Below are positions 50,937-60,397 of a stretch of DNA of 64,000 bases, one piece after another; position 1 is the first letter of the stretch; every line of letters starts with the position of its first letter. Location: assembly GCA_963812255.1 (NCBI GenBank), contig CAWEUM010000005.1:1426001-1490000 (forward strand), read 5' to 3'. This stretch comes from DATJGR01 sp963812255. Lineage in GTDB: Bacteria; Pseudomonadota; Gammaproteobacteria; Pseudomonadales; Azotimanducaceae. The position numbers were made by a program, and so were the translations under genes. The notes below the pieces were generated by a model. It searched no databases. It saw nothing but the letters and a program-made list of their open reading frames with translations, and was not told where the DNA came from.

Positions 50937-52687
50937 CCCCGCCGTCAGCCGACGTCGATCCGGTGGACGTGGCGAATCTGATCCTGGCCAACTTTCGCAA
51001 TTATCGGGCGAGCTTTCGCAACATCACGCTGGCAGCGAAAACCCGATTCGAACGCGCGGCCTGGGGCGAAGTGCAGGTTGCCAGCGCCAGACGGCTCGCC
51101 ATCTACAAGGAATTCGTCGGTGAACTGCAGGCCGAGATCGTTTCGCGACTCCGGGGCGCGCCACTGACACCAGCGCTATTCCGCGCAATCAAAGGCGCGT
51201 ACGCCACCTTGATCGCGTCGCAGCCGGACTTCGAACTGGCCGAGACATACTTCAATTCAATCCATCGACGCATCGCGCCAGATGCCGGTATCGACGAGAC
51301 GCAGTCGTTCATCTGGAGCGACAGTCTGCAACCGGCGATCAAACCGGCCCGACCGATCTATCGCACCTATCCGATGCATCGCGATATGGTCGCAACTGTG
51401 ACGCAGATTCTGCGCGACGTCGATTTCGATTTGCCCTGGGAGGATCTCGACCGTGACGTGCGCAACATACTGCGCTCGTTAGCGGAAGCGCGTCCGGAGA
51501 TCCGCCGCCCGGCCGGTCTCGACGTCGAGATTCTCGAATCGGTCTTCTACCGCAACAAAGGTGCCTATCTCGTGGGGACGCTGCGCTATTCGGGCGCGGC
51601 CTGGCCCGTGGTGCTGCCGATTCTGGTCGACGATGCAGGCAAGCTGTACGTCGATACGTTGATTTGCGACGAAGACGAGTTGTCGGTGGTGTTCAGCTTT
51701 ACGCGTTCGTATTTCATGGTCGACGCACCGCACCCCTACGCGTTGATCGAATACCTCAACGCGCTGCTGCCCGGCAAGAAACGCTCCGAGCTCTACGCGG
51801 CGATCGGCATGCACAAGCACGGCAAGACCGAGTTCTACCGCGGATTCCTGACGCATCTCGCCCGCAGCAAGGATCAGTTCGTCATCGCCCCCGGCGTGAA
51901 GGGCATGGTGATGACGGTGTTCACGCTGCCGTCGTACCAGACCGTCTTCAAAGTGATCAAGGATCGATTCGCGCCGCCCAAGGACATTACGCGCCAGCAG
52001 GTCAAAGACAAATACTCGATCGTCAAAACTCACGATCGCGTCGGCCGCATGGCCGATACGCAGGAGTTTGTCCGCTTTGCGATGCCGCGCGTGCGCTTCT
52101 CGGCGGACCTGCTCGACGAACTGCAGGCGGTCGCGCCATCGTCGCTCAAGCTGACCGACGACCTCGTGATCATCGAGCATTTGTATGCCGAACGTCTGAT
52201 GACGCCGCTGAATCTCTACATCGAATCTGCGACCGACGAACAGATCCGCGAGGTACTCGACGAGTACGGCAACGCGATCAAACAGCTCGCGGCCGCGAAC
52301 ATCTTCCCCGGCGACATGCTGCTGAAGAACTTCGGCGTGACACGCCACGGCCGCGTGGTGTTCTACGACTACGACGAGATCTGCTACTTGACCGACGTGA
52401 ACTTCCGCGTACTGCCGACGCCGCATACGATCGAGGAGGAGTTCTCCGCTGAGACCTGGTACAGCGTCGGTCCGCGCGACGTCTTCCCGGAGGAATTCAG
52501 ACGCTTTCTCTTCGGCCGCCCGGGAATCAAGAAGCTGTTCGCGCAGATGCACGGCGAGCTGTTCGATCCAGCATACTGGCAGAGCTTGCAACGATCGATC
52601 GAGAGCGGCGAGGTGATGGACGTATTTCCGTACCGCCGCAAGAAGCGTTTCATGCGCAACGAAGATCTGCAGCGCGCGCATTCCTAG
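50933..52687 (+). CDS. aceK: isocitrate dehydrogenase kinase/phosphatase
   Basis: 584 residues, the normal AceK size. It phosphorylates isocitrate dehydrogenase to divert isocitrate into the glyoxylate shunt and reverses this when glucose is present. The C-terminal kinase-like fold has IAPGVKGMVMTVFTLPSYQTVFKVIKD for nucleotide binding, and the catalytic Asp region FPGDMLLKNFGVTRHGRVVFYDYDEI. It is coupled to an acyl-CoA dehydrogenase operon, which makes sense because acetyl-CoA from beta-oxidation requires the shunt. The aceA and aceB genes are not in the window. Confidence 0.95.
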   Translation: MTPPSADVDPVDVANLILANFRNYRASFRNITLAAKTRFERAAWGEVQVASARRLAIYKEFVGELQAEIVSRLRGAPLTPALFRAIKGAYATLIASQPDFELAETYFNSIHRRIAPDAGIDETQSFIWSDSLQPAIKPARPIYRTYPMHRDMVATVTQILRDVDFDLPWEDLDRDVRNILRSLAEARPEIRRPAGLDVEILESVFYRNKGAYLVGTLRYSGAAWPVVLPILVDDAGKLYVDTLICDEDELSVVFSFTRSYFMVDAPHPYALIEYLNALLPGKKRSELYAAIGMHKHGKTEFYRGFLTHLARSKDQFVIAPGVKGMVMTVFTLPSYQTVFKVIKDRFAPPKDITRQQVKDKYSIVKTHDRVGRMADTQEFVRFAMPRVRFSADLLDELQAVAPSSLKLTDDLVIIEHLYAERLMTPLNLYIESATDEQIREVLDEYGNAIKQLAAANIFPGDMLLKNFGVTRHGRVVFYDYDEICYLTDVNFRVLPTPHTIEEEFSAETWYSVGPRDVFPEEFRRFLFGRPGIKKLFAQMHGELFDPAYWQSLQRSIESGEVMDVFPYRRKKRFMRNEDLQRAHS

Positions 52688-52776
52688 CGTCTCGAACGTT
52701 CGTTCGCAACGCGTGCGCAATGGGTTCGCGCCACGTGCGCGTAAAATGTCAATCGCGCTGAAGGCAGGAGCTACAT

Positions 52777-53151
52777 ATGAACGTCCAGCAGACCATCCCG
52801 ATGTTGCGAATCTTCAGCCTCGAGAAGGCCAAGGAGTTCTACGTCGGCTTTCTCGGCTTCTCGATCGATTGGCAACACCACCTCGACGACGGCGCGCCAG
52901 CGTACCTTCAGGTGACGCGGAATGGCTGCACGCTGCATCTGACCGAGCATCACGGCGATTGCTGCCCCGGTTCAACCGTGTTCGTGCGCGTTGCAGACGG
53001 GCTCTCCGCATACCATCGTGAGATCACGTCGAAAGGCTACCGCTATGCGAATCCGAGCATTGAAAAAGCACCTTGGAACGCCAACGTGATGGAGATCGCC
53101 GACCCGTTCGGCAATCGGTTGAGGTTCAGCGAGGCGCTCGGCCGAAGGTGA
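52777..53151 (+). CDS. glyoxalase/bleomycin-resistance (VOC) family protein
   Basis: 124 residues, one VOC half-module pair. IPMLRIFSLEKAKEFYVGFLGFSIDW opens it, HLTEHHGD lies mid-chain, and IADPFGNRLRFSEAL closes it, as in dimeric VOC proteins of the glyoxalase superfamily class. Members may be metal-dependent lyases, dioxygenases or drug binders. The metal set is not clear enough to choose. It is followed five bases later by the dioxygenase gene and probably shares its transcript. Confidence 0.85.
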   Translation: MNVQQTIPMLRIFSLEKAKEFYVGFLGFSIDWQHHLDDGAPAYLQVTRNGCTLHLTEHHGDCCPGSTVFVRVADGLSAYHREITSKGYRYANPSIEKAPWNANVMEIADPFGNRLRFSEALGRR

Positions 53152-53155
53152 CTTC

Positions 53156-54073
53156 GTGAAACGACTCGATCACTCATCCACGTTCGAGGCACTCGAGATC
53201 GGAGGTCTGGATCCGGGGTCTGATCCGCAAAGCACATCGCGCCATTCAGACCTGCGCGCTGCGCTGGCAAAGCACGGCGTGGTCTGCCTGCGGTTCGATC
53301 GCGCACTCGAAGACATTGAGCTTCGGGCGATTGCAGCCATGTTCGGTCCGATCAAGGACCCTATCGCACGCGCGCGCGACGGCAGTGCGCTGCGCTATGG
53401 GAAGGATCGCCAAATCATCGACGCGGGCTTCGTCCTCACGGAAGAAATGCGCACGCGGCTAGGCAACGGTTCCTTCGGTGGGGACTCGTTACGTCCCGGC
53501 CTGTTCGAGTTTTTTCACACCGACGACTCGTACGTCGACTGTCCAGCTGCGGCAACCGTGCTGCATGCACGCAAGTTGCCATCGCGCGGTGGCGACACGC
53601 AGTTCATCGAGATGCGTGTTGCCTACCAACTCCTCGAAGCGGCGCTGAAACAGTCGCTTGTAGATCTATCGGCGGTCCATGCCTACAACAACCGCAGCGC
53701 CTTTCCACCGCGTGCGTCTGCGACCGGCCCATTGGAGCAGATGGCCGACGTGTGCCATCCGATCGTCCGCGCACACCCAGTTACCGGGGAACCGGCGCTG
53801 TACTTCGATCTGGATCGCGCAACCCATATTGAGGGCATGCCGGAGCTCGACGGTCGCGCCCTGCTTCAAGCGCTGCAGCATCACGCAGAACAACGCGCAC
53901 CTCGCTACAACCACCGCTGGCGTGCTCACGATGTTCTCGTCTGGGACAACGCGTCAGTGCAGCACAAGGCGAGTGGGAACTTTCCGATGGGCGAGCCGCG
54001 CCTCTTTTGGCGCCACTTGATCGAAGGACAAACGCCGATCTCTCGCGGTGGAAAGGCGCTGCGGTTGTCGTAG
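53156..54073 (+). CDS. TauD/TfdA-family Fe(II)/2-oxoglutarate dioxygenase
   Basis: 305 residues from a GTG. The iron site is FHTDDSYVD (His and Asp of the HxD pair) with the distal His in VQHKASG. Supporting pieces are ATVLHARKLPSRGGDTQF, HPIVRAHPVTGEPALYF and the C-terminal Arg region RLFWRHLIEG. Such enzymes oxidise small carboxylates or sulfonates (taurine, 2,4-D and others) using 2-oxoglutarate. The exact substrate is not evident. It is convergent with the ABC permease gene and follows the VOC gene. Confidence 0.85.
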   Translation: MKRLDHSSTFEALEIGGLDPGSDPQSTSRHSDLRAALAKHGVVCLRFDRALEDIELRAIAAMFGPIKDPIARARDGSALRYGKDRQIIDAGFVLTEEMRTRLGNGSFGGDSLRPGLFEFFHTDDSYVDCPAAATVLHARKLPSRGGDTQFIEMRVAYQLLEAALKQSLVDLSAVHAYNNRSAFPPRASATGPLEQMADVCHPIVRAHPVTGEPALYFDLDRATHIEGMPELDGRALLQALQHHAEQRAPRYNHRWRAHDVLVWDNASVQHKASGNFPMGEPRLFWRHLIEGQTPISRGGKALRLS

Positions 54074-54114
54074 GCACCTCTCCCTGCTACAGGGATCTGC
54101 CGTTTGGCCGTCCG

Positions 54115-55308
54115 CTATCGCGCCGCAAAGACCGCGGCGGGTTGCAGCGCCAGAACGGGCCGGATGCTGATCAGTGCCGCCGCTACTGCGACCAGCAGTA
54201 CACCGAAGATCCCCACCAATGGGGTAAACCACATCATGCGGAATGGAAATCCCAGGCCTATGACGCCTTCTCCGGCGATGCCGCATAGGCCTAGTCCGAT
54301 ACCGGTGCCAAGCAATGCACACACCGCCGCCTGTCCCAGGACCATGGCGACAAGCGTTTGGGTCGATGCACCCAGAGCGGTCAGCACGGCATATTGTTTC
54401 TGGTTTTCGTGGGTGAACATGAACAGCATCACGCCGGTTACGCCAAAGCCCATTGTCATCGCCAGCGTCAGCATTGCGGCGATGTCGCCGACGTCCTCGG
54501 AGTTAACGAGGAACCAGCGGACGGTGTCCGATTTGAAATCTTCGGCGGCACGCGCACGAAGGCCAGTGTGTTCCGCGATGCGCTTCGCGAGCTCCCGCGG
54601 CGAAACGCCGGCGTTGGCCCGAGCCAGTACGAACGTCAACATGTGCGCTTCGATGGGCAGGATGCGCAGCGCGTTCGACCACGTCGTATAGAGCAACGGT
54701 CGCGGCGGAAACCTTGCCAGTCCGTCGGATTTGCCGAGAACGCGCACGCGCTGGTCGTTGATAAGCAGTTCGTCGCCTTTCGCGAGTTCACGAGTCAGAA
54801 CCCCGAGATGCGCGCCGTCGTGCGGCCACTGGTCGTCGAGACTCACCGGTGTCTGCAGTTTTCCTTCGGTACCGCCCGCGTCCACGATCACTGCGTCGCG
54901 AGTGCGCAGCCCGCTGAGATTTCCCCCGGAGAGCGACGGTGCGCCCGCCAGCGTCGCGTCATCCACGCCGACAACCTGGAACGTCTGGAAGCTACCATTC
55001 GCGAAGCGCGCATCGGCGGTGCCGAGTGCGAGCGGAACCGCATACCGCACGCCGTCCACGCCGCGGACTCGATACAGCGCCGACGTAGGCATGTTGATCG
55101 TCTGCTCGACGGAGTCGACCGCCGGGTCCATTACCCAGACGTCGACCGTCGGATTCTCCGAGATCAGCGAGAACCCCCGGGTCATGAAGCCACAGAAGTA
55201 CGACGCAGCGAAGGTCACGAGGAAAGACGTAAATGCGATTCCAAACAACAGTCCGCCGAACTTTGCACGGTCCGCGACGAGCATCTGCAGCGCGATGCGC
55301 AGCATCAA
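54115..55308 (-). CDS. ABC exporter permease, DevC-like (FtsX-fold)
   Basis: 397 residues. An N-terminal membrane helix (about 17-40) is followed by a large extracytoplasmic region (about 45-255) and three C-terminal helices, the FtsX/MacB layout. The opening RIALQMLVADRAKFGGLLFGIAF is like DevC permeases. It is the last gene of an ATPase-adaptor-permease operon and overlaps the adaptor gene by four bases. Probably exports a lipid or glycolipid, or a drug, together with an outer-membrane channel encoded elsewhere. Confidence 0.85.
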   Translation of the reverse strand: MMLRIALQMLVADRAKFGGLLFGIAFTSFLVTFAASYFCGFMTRGFSLISENPTVDVWVMDPAVDSVEQTINMPTSALYRVRGVDGVRYAVPLALGTADARFANGSFQTFQVVGVDDATLAGAPSLSGGNLSGLRTRDAVIVDAGGTEGKLQTPVSLDDQWPHDGAHLGVLTRELAKGDELLINDQRVRVLGKSDGLARFPPRPLLYTTWSNALRILPIEAHMLTFVLARANAGVSPRELAKRIAEHTGLRARAAEDFKSDTVRWFLVNSEDVGDIAAMLTLAMTMGFGVTGVMLFMFTHENQKQYAVLTALGASTQTLVAMVLGQAAVCALLGTGIGLGLCGIAGEGVIGLGFPFRMMWFTPLVGIFGVLLVAVAAALISIRPVLALQPAAVFAAR

Positions 55309-56234
55309 TGCGCCTCCGTCGCGGTATCCTGCCCGACGGGCGCTGTCTGGATGAACGCATCCATCTGCTGGCCGAAATACACCGGCAGTGCATCAGGTTC
55401 GAGGCTGTAGATCACTTGCAACACGCGCCGATCGGAACGCTCAGTGGGCCGGCCCGTCAGCGACGTCTTCGGCGTGACATAGGGTTCGATGTATTCGAAG
55501 CGCAGTGGAATCGCAAGCCGTGGGTGACCGCGCACGTACGCGACGGCCGGAGCGTCTGCTCGAACACGGCCGGCATCTGTCTCATCGACGTCCAGGCGCA
55601 GATACATGCGCCCTTCGTCGCCGAGCAGCATCAAAGGTTTCTGAGAGCCACCGGTCGCAGCGAACTCCCCGACACGAATGTTGACCTGCAGGATGCGGCC
55701 TTTCGCGGGGCTGCGGACCAGCAGACGTTCGATGTCCGATTGGATCTGCGCGGCGCTGGCTTTTGCGACATCGACCGCCGCCTCCGCAACAGCAACGGCG
55801 TCACGTGCAGCAGCGAGGACCTCCACGCTGGTCACCGTTTTGTCGTGCTGCTGCAAATCCGTCAGGAATTCAAGCCGATGCCTGGGAGTGGCCAGCGCGG
55901 CCAACGCCTGTCGAAGGTTGGCCCGGGCGACGACGAGTCGGGACTGCAGATCTCGATCGTCGATCTTGAACAAAGGATCGCCCGCTTTGACCCAATCCCC
56001 CACGTGAACGTCCACTTCACGCACCACACCGGACACGGACGTGGCAACCGAGACATTGCCCCCGCCCCCGCTTTCGATGATGCCGGAACCCGCCACGTAT
56101 GACGCGAACGGCATGCGTTGGGCGGGCATCGCGGATATGTTTGCTGGCGGCGAGCGATTGCTGTCGATCACCGCGTGTAACGCGATCGCCACTCCGACGA
56201 TTGCGACGACTAGCAAGACGTAGATCCGCTTCAC
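55305..56234 (-). CDS. HlyD-family periplasmic adaptor, DevB-like
   Basis: 309 residues. One N-terminal membrane helix (about 4-22). The biotinyl-lipoyl halves are GVVREVDVHVGDWVKAGDPLFKI and RSPAKGRILQVNIRVGEFA, separated by a short coiled-coil hairpin (about 95-165, ANLRQALAALATPRHRLEFL). A beta-barrel domain follows. It should bridge the inner-membrane ABC permease to a TolC-type channel. Coupled by four-base overlaps to both neighbours. Confidence 0.87.
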   Translation of the reverse strand: MKRIYVLLVVAIVGVAIALHAVIDSNRSPPANISAMPAQRMPFASYVAGSGIIESGGGGNVSVATSVSGVVREVDVHVGDWVKAGDPLFKIDDRDLQSRLVVARANLRQALAALATPRHRLEFLTDLQQHDKTVTSVEVLAAARDAVAVAEAAVDVAKASAAQIQSDIERLLVRSPAKGRILQVNIRVGEFAATGGSQKPLMLLGDEGRMYLRLDVDETDAGRVRADAPAVAYVRGHPRLAIPLRFEYIEPYVTPKTSLTGRPTERSDRRVLQVIYSLEPDALPVYFGQQMDAFIQTAPVGQDTATEAH

Positions 56235-56938
56235 GGGTTCTGTTGACGCGGACCGGCGCCGACCTCGACGACCCTGCCATCTTCCATACGTGCAATTCGG
56301 TCGGCGTATTCGAGCATCCGGGTATCGTGCGTAACGACGATGATCGTCCGGTCGGGCGCTCGCGCGACGTCGCGAAGAATCGTCATCATGTCGTGCCCTC
56401 TCAGCGTATCGAGATTGCTGGTCGGCTCATCGCAGATGATCAGCTTCGGATCGTGCACCAGCGCACGACCGATGGCGACGCGCTGTTGCTCGCCTCCGCT
56501 CAGCGCGGATGGGGTCGCGTCGGCTCGGGCAGCGAGCCCAACTTTTTCCAGCAACGCCCGTGACCTCGCCTCGGCTTGGTTGCGTTTCACACCTCTGAGC
56601 AACAACGGTACGGAAACGTTTTCCACCGCCGACAGCGCGGGCAGCAGATTGAACGCCTGGAAGATGAAGCCGATGACCTCGCCGCGAAATCGAGCGCGTT
56701 CATTCTTGGTCATGCGCTGAACATCCTGGCCGAGCACCTCACATACGCCATCGTCCAGGTCGAGGATCGACGAAATGATCGAGATCAAAGTAGTCTTGCC
56801 GCATCCTGATGGGCCTACAAGCATCATCAGTTCACCGCTGAAAACATCGAGGTCGACGCCTCTGAGCGCCAGCACCCTGGCCGCTCCGGCGCCGAAGTTC
56901 TTGGTCATCGCACGGCAATGCACGACGAGTGCGTTCAT
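56231..56938 (-). CDS. ABC transporter ATP-binding protein, DevA/LolD-like
   Basis: 235 residues from ATG 56938. Walker A VGPSGCGKTTLISII, Q-loop FIFQAFNLLPALSA, signature LSGGEQQRVAIGRALV, Walker B LIICDEPTSNLD and H-loop VVTHDTRM are complete. The MacB/LolD/DevA type of ATPase pairs with FtsX-fold permeases. It begins the ABC operon. The open frame extends 23 codons upstream, but no ribosome binding site or homology supports that. Confidence 0.92.
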   Translation of the reverse strand: MNALVVHCRAMTKNFGAGAARVLALRGVDLDVFSGELMMLVGPSGCGKTTLISIISSILDLDDGVCEVLGQDVQRMTKNERARFRGEVIGFIFQAFNLLPALSAVENVSVPLLLRGVKRNQAEARSRALLEKVGLAARADATPSALSGGEQQRVAIGRALVHDPKLIICDEPTSNLDTLRGHDMMTILRDVARAPDRTIIVVTHDTRMLEYADRIARMEDGRVVEVGAGPRQQNP

Positions 56939-57225
56939 CGTCCTTGGACGCCGGCCCGTCGCACTGACCCGAACCGTGTGGCTCCGGCACGTCCGTTCTC
57001 GACCCATCGCAGACGCATGCGATCTCCCCGCGCCGGCTCAACCTCCATGGAAAACTTCAAATCTATACCGCGGCGCGACGGACCGGGAGGCATAGTGAAC
57101 AACAGGACGTGACGAGTTGACCGCGCATCGCAATCCGCGATCGCGTTGCGTTGGCGCCACGCTCGCGACGAAGAGCCGGCGATCGGCCTCGCCGCTGCAT
57201 GGCAGCCGCATGATTGATCGTCCGA

Positions 57226-58770
57226 TCAGATGGCGCCGAGCAGGTGCCCCGGCACCGCGTCCCATGCCGCGCGCTCGACATCCAACGGCGCGTGTTCGAG
57301 TCGGCACGTTTCGCCGAACAACATCGTCGCACGATCAACGTCGTACACAGGCCAACAGCCGACCCGTGTGCCACTGGGGTCTCCGCTACGCGCGAACGAC
57401 AGCCATGCATCCATCGTTACTTCTGCGAGCGCGTCCGCGGCCTCACCCTCACCGGAAAATTCGGCGACGCCCGGCGCGCGGTGGGTGCCGAACACGAAGC
57501 CTAGTTCGATTGCATGACACGCGCCGAACAGGCCGCCGAGCATCGGTGACGGCCAGGTGTATAGATAGTTGTAGACCCGCGCGCCGTGGCGCGCCTGCGT
57601 CTCGGCGAGCAGCAAGCCGGGCATGCGGAAGATGCGATCGGTCTCGATCGACATGAATATTTCCGCCGGTGTCGCGGCGGCACCGCGCGCGTTACGCGCA
57701 CCACGGTAAGTCTGCACGAGCGGCCGCGCGGCCGCGCCGAGGCGCTGCTCCACCTGCGCAATGAGTTGCGCGTCGTCGAGCGATGCGACGTTCGGATCCA
57801 CCGCACCAAAAAGCTTCCACTCCTCCAACGTGGAACCGACCAGTACATCCACGCCTGCGGCGGAACCCTGCGCGACCGATTCGATCGCACGCCGCGGCAC
57901 TACGCTGCCGTCGATTCCGGGCTGAAACGGCATGCCCCCGAGGCGCGGGTCGGCCTGTTGACCGGGTGTCGGCGTCAGACGATTTGCGATCTCGAGCAGT
58001 TCCACGGTCGATCGCGCGAGCAGCGCGTCCGCGTCGCGGCTACCCGCAAATTCGGCAAACCGCTCGGCAATGTGTCCGACCCGTTCACTCGGGTTCGCGG
58101 TATTGCAGGCGCCGCTCTGCGGGATCGCTCTGCGGAACAACCCGCGCGCCTTCGGTGCCCCGAGCAGCGTACCAACGCTCATTCCGCCGGCCGACTCACC
58201 GAAGATCGTCACGTTGTCCGGATCGCCGCCAAACCCAGCGATGCTGTCGCGCACCCATTCGAGCGCCGCGATCTGATCGAGGATGCCTTCGTTGCCTGTG
58301 GACGGAATGCGGCCGTTGGTAACGTCCACCAGGCGCAGAAATCCCAACGCGCCGAGCCGATAGTTGATCGTGACGACCACCACGTCGCCGCGCTTGGCAA
58401 GCCCCGAGCCATCGTAGAGCGACTGCGCGCCGGAACCGATCGTGAACGCACCGCCGTGAATCCAGACCATCACCGGCCGCTGCGCACCATCGATTCCAGG
58501 TGTCCATACGTTCAGATACAGACAATCCTCACTCTGCGGCTCGTCGATCTTGAACGCAGCCAGCGCGTCGAGTGCGAGCGGGTTCTGCGGCGATGCGTTG
58601 CCGACTGTGTGCGCGAATTTCACACCCGACCACCGCGCCTCGCGCTCCGGCGCGCGCCAGCGTTTCGCGCCGACTGGCGGCGTCGCGAACGGAATGCCGC
58701 GGAACACGTGCACGCCGTCGCGTGCCTGACCTTCGAGCTTGCCGGAACGGCACGTTGCGATGGATGCCAT
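57226..58770 (-). CDS. type B carboxylesterase
   Basis: 514 residues. Alpha/beta hydrolase of the carboxylesterase/lipase type B family: GIPFATPPVG, SEDCLYLNVWTP, the oxyanion loop WIHGGAF, the nucleophile elbow FGESAGGMS, and the catalytic His region GACHAIELGFVFG. No signal peptide, so probably cytosolic. These enzymes cleave carboxylic esters of xenobiotics or lipids. It lies 287 bases upstream of the ABC operon on the same strand and may be a separate unit. Confidence 0.92.
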   Translation of the reverse strand: MASIATCRSGKLEGQARDGVHVFRGIPFATPPVGAKRWRAPEREARWSGVKFAHTVGNASPQNPLALDALAAFKIDEPQSEDCLYLNVWTPGIDGAQRPVMVWIHGGAFTIGSGAQSLYDGSGLAKRGDVVVVTINYRLGALGFLRLVDVTNGRIPSTGNEGILDQIAALEWVRDSIAGFGGDPDNVTIFGESAGGMSVGTLLGAPKARGLFRRAIPQSGACNTANPSERVGHIAERFAEFAGSRDADALLARSTVELLEIANRLTPTPGQQADPRLGGMPFQPGIDGSVVPRRAIESVAQGSAAGVDVLVGSTLEEWKLFGAVDPNVASLDDAQLIAQVEQRLGAAARPLVQTYRGARNARGAAATPAEIFMSIETDRIFRMPGLLLAETQARHGARVYNYLYTWPSPMLGGLFGACHAIELGFVFGTHRAPGVAEFSGEGEAADALAEVTMDAWLSFARSGDPSGTRVGCWPVYDVDRATMLFGETCRLEHAPLDVERAAWDAVPGHLLGAI

Positions 58771-59115
58771 GATTGGGTCCTACCGTGGTACTTCGAGGGA
58801 TTCTGGCCCACCAGCGGTCAACGAAACAATCGCGCATTCCGCAACTTCGTCCAATACCCGGACGGATGGGAAGGATAAGTCATCTTGCGCCTTGACGTTG
58901 TGATGGTTGGGGAGAGACTTCCGCCGGAGTGAAGGTGGCCGACGGCGGGGTGACACGTCCGCTTCCGTCGGGTCGCTGACGATTCAACTCAGCCGAAACG
59001 ATGTCCGCTTCCGGCGAGGCACAATCAGCCCCGCGATGCGATATATTCGCTTCACGCGAAGCGGACGAAATGACGACCGCTGAATTGCTCGCAGATCGCC
59101 CGCACGAGAGCATGC
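58771..59115. other. intergenic region between carboxylesterase and GNAT genes
   Basis: 345 bases, divergent spacing between the leftward esterase and the rightward acetyltransferase. Short frames exist but lack ribosome binding sites and family resemblance. A TTCGCTTCACGCGAAGCG hairpin lies about 59047-59064. Nothing else is recognised. Confidence 0.5.
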
Positions 59116-59556
59116 ATGATCACAATCTCCCGCGTGAACGTTCTGCCCGACGACTTGGCCGAGTTGGCAGAGCACGCCCGTTCAGAAGGTTTTCGCTTCC
59201 TTGATCGACTGACCGCCGATTTCTACTCTGCAACGAATACGCTCTCCGCTCCCGGCGAGGCGTTCTTCGAGGTGCGGGACGAAGGCAAACTCGTCGGCGT
59301 TGGCGGCTTGAACAGAGACCCCTACGTTGGCGCGGGGACCGTAGGTCGGGTGCGTCGGGTTTATGTCGAGCCCGCACACCGTGGGGAGGGAATCGGTATC
59401 GCCCTCATGGACGCAATCGAAGCTGCAGCGCGACTCTCATTCCGTGAGTTGCACCTTTTCACCGACACCGTCGATGCAGCGAACTTTTATTCTAAACTCG
59501 GCTACCGCGAGATCCTCGGCAGAGAAGACGCATCTCACTCAAAAACTCTCGCCTGA
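59116..59556 (+). CDS. GNAT family N-acetyltransferase
   Basis: 146 residues. GNAT fold with acetyl-CoA motif A VRRVYVEPAHRGEGIGIALM, a preceding VGVGGLNRDP strand, and a C-terminal LFTDTVDAANFYSKLGYREI motif typical of small GNAT acetyltransferases. Substrate unknown. ATG at 59116 is used; another ATG is four bases upstream in a different frame. It ends just before a frameshifted epimerase-like gene. Confidence 0.85.
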   Translation: MITISRVNVLPDDLAELAEHARSEGFRFLDRLTADFYSATNTLSAPGEAFFEVRDEGKLVGVGGLNRDPYVGAGTVGRVRRVYVEPAHRGEGIGIALMDAIEAAARLSFRELHLFTDTVDAANFYSKLGYREILGREDASHSKTLA

Positions 59557-59632
59557 TGACGGTGGTTGCCCGGATGTGGGCGACGCATCTCACATTTGGA
59601 CGGAGCGACGCGAATCAAATATTTTGTTACCG

Positions 59633-60358
59633 GTGGATGCAAGTGAACTCGGGCAAGCGCTCTGCAAAAAGCTTCTCGATGCCGGGCACGACATCGTTGT
59701 GTTCGACGTCGAGCGAGCAGAACACTTGCCCTCCGGTGTCGACTTTGTGCCGGGAGACGTAAGGAACACTGCCGCCGTCCGCGCAGCGGCAGCAGGCTGC
59801 GATGCCGGAATCCATTTGGCCGTGCTGGCGGGGGAATCTTCGGCCGAAGACATCATGTCGGTAAACGTCGCCGGGGTGTACGCATTCCTGTCTGCAGCCG
59901 AAAGTGCTCAGTTTTTCATGTCGATCGTCGCGAGTTCAGCACCGGTACATCTGCAGCCAGGTCCGCTGGACGACGGCCTTTTGCTTCGGACGTCGGAAGG
60001 CCGCGACCACGTCTACGATCTCACCAAGACCATCCAGGAAGTCATCGCACGAGACTTCCACGTGCACGGGTTGCCGGTCCTGTGCCTGCGGTTCGGTCAT
60101 ATGGTTTGCGGAGAAAAGGAAACCGATCTCGCCGGAAACACGCCGCTGACTGAACTCGACTACTGTCGTGGTGGATGGGTTGCTCTCGAAGATGTCGTCG
60201 CAGCATGCGCGTCCGCGCTGGACGCGACACCCGATCCGGACAAATTCGAGATTCTGAACATCGTCGGTGCACGTACGGGGCGCGACCGCTTCCAAGTAGC
60301 GAACGTCGAGGAGCGTTTAGGGCTCGAACTGAGATTCGACTTCGCCCACTACGAGTGA
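59633..60358 (+). CDS. NAD(P)-dependent epimerase/dehydratase-like protein, probable frameshift at the N-terminus
   Basis: 241 residues from GTG 59633. Extended SDR fold: SELGQALCKKLLDAGHDIVVFDVE (second half of the Rossmann motif), FVPGDVRNTAAVRAAAAGCDAGIHLA, and the active-site YDLTK. The first beta strand and glycine motif, KYFVTGGC, are readable only in the frame that starts around 59596. A single extra A at 59641-59642 separates it from the rest. So the native gene likely began at about 59596 and the intact product would be about 250 residues. The break may be a sequence error or a young pseudogene. Confidence 0.65.
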   Translation: MDASELGQALCKKLLDAGHDIVVFDVERAEHLPSGVDFVPGDVRNTAAVRAAAAGCDAGIHLAVLAGESSAEDIMSVNVAGVYAFLSAAESAQFFMSIVASSAPVHLQPGPLDDGLLLRTSEGRDHVYDLTKTIQEVIARDFHVHGLPVLCLRFGHMVCGEKETDLAGNTPLTELDYCRGGWVALEDVVAACASALDATPDPDKFEILNIVGARTGRDRFQVANVEERLGLELRFDFAHYE

Positions 60359-60397
60359 TCGATCAATCGCACTGGCAACCACGACGAAGCACGGCAC

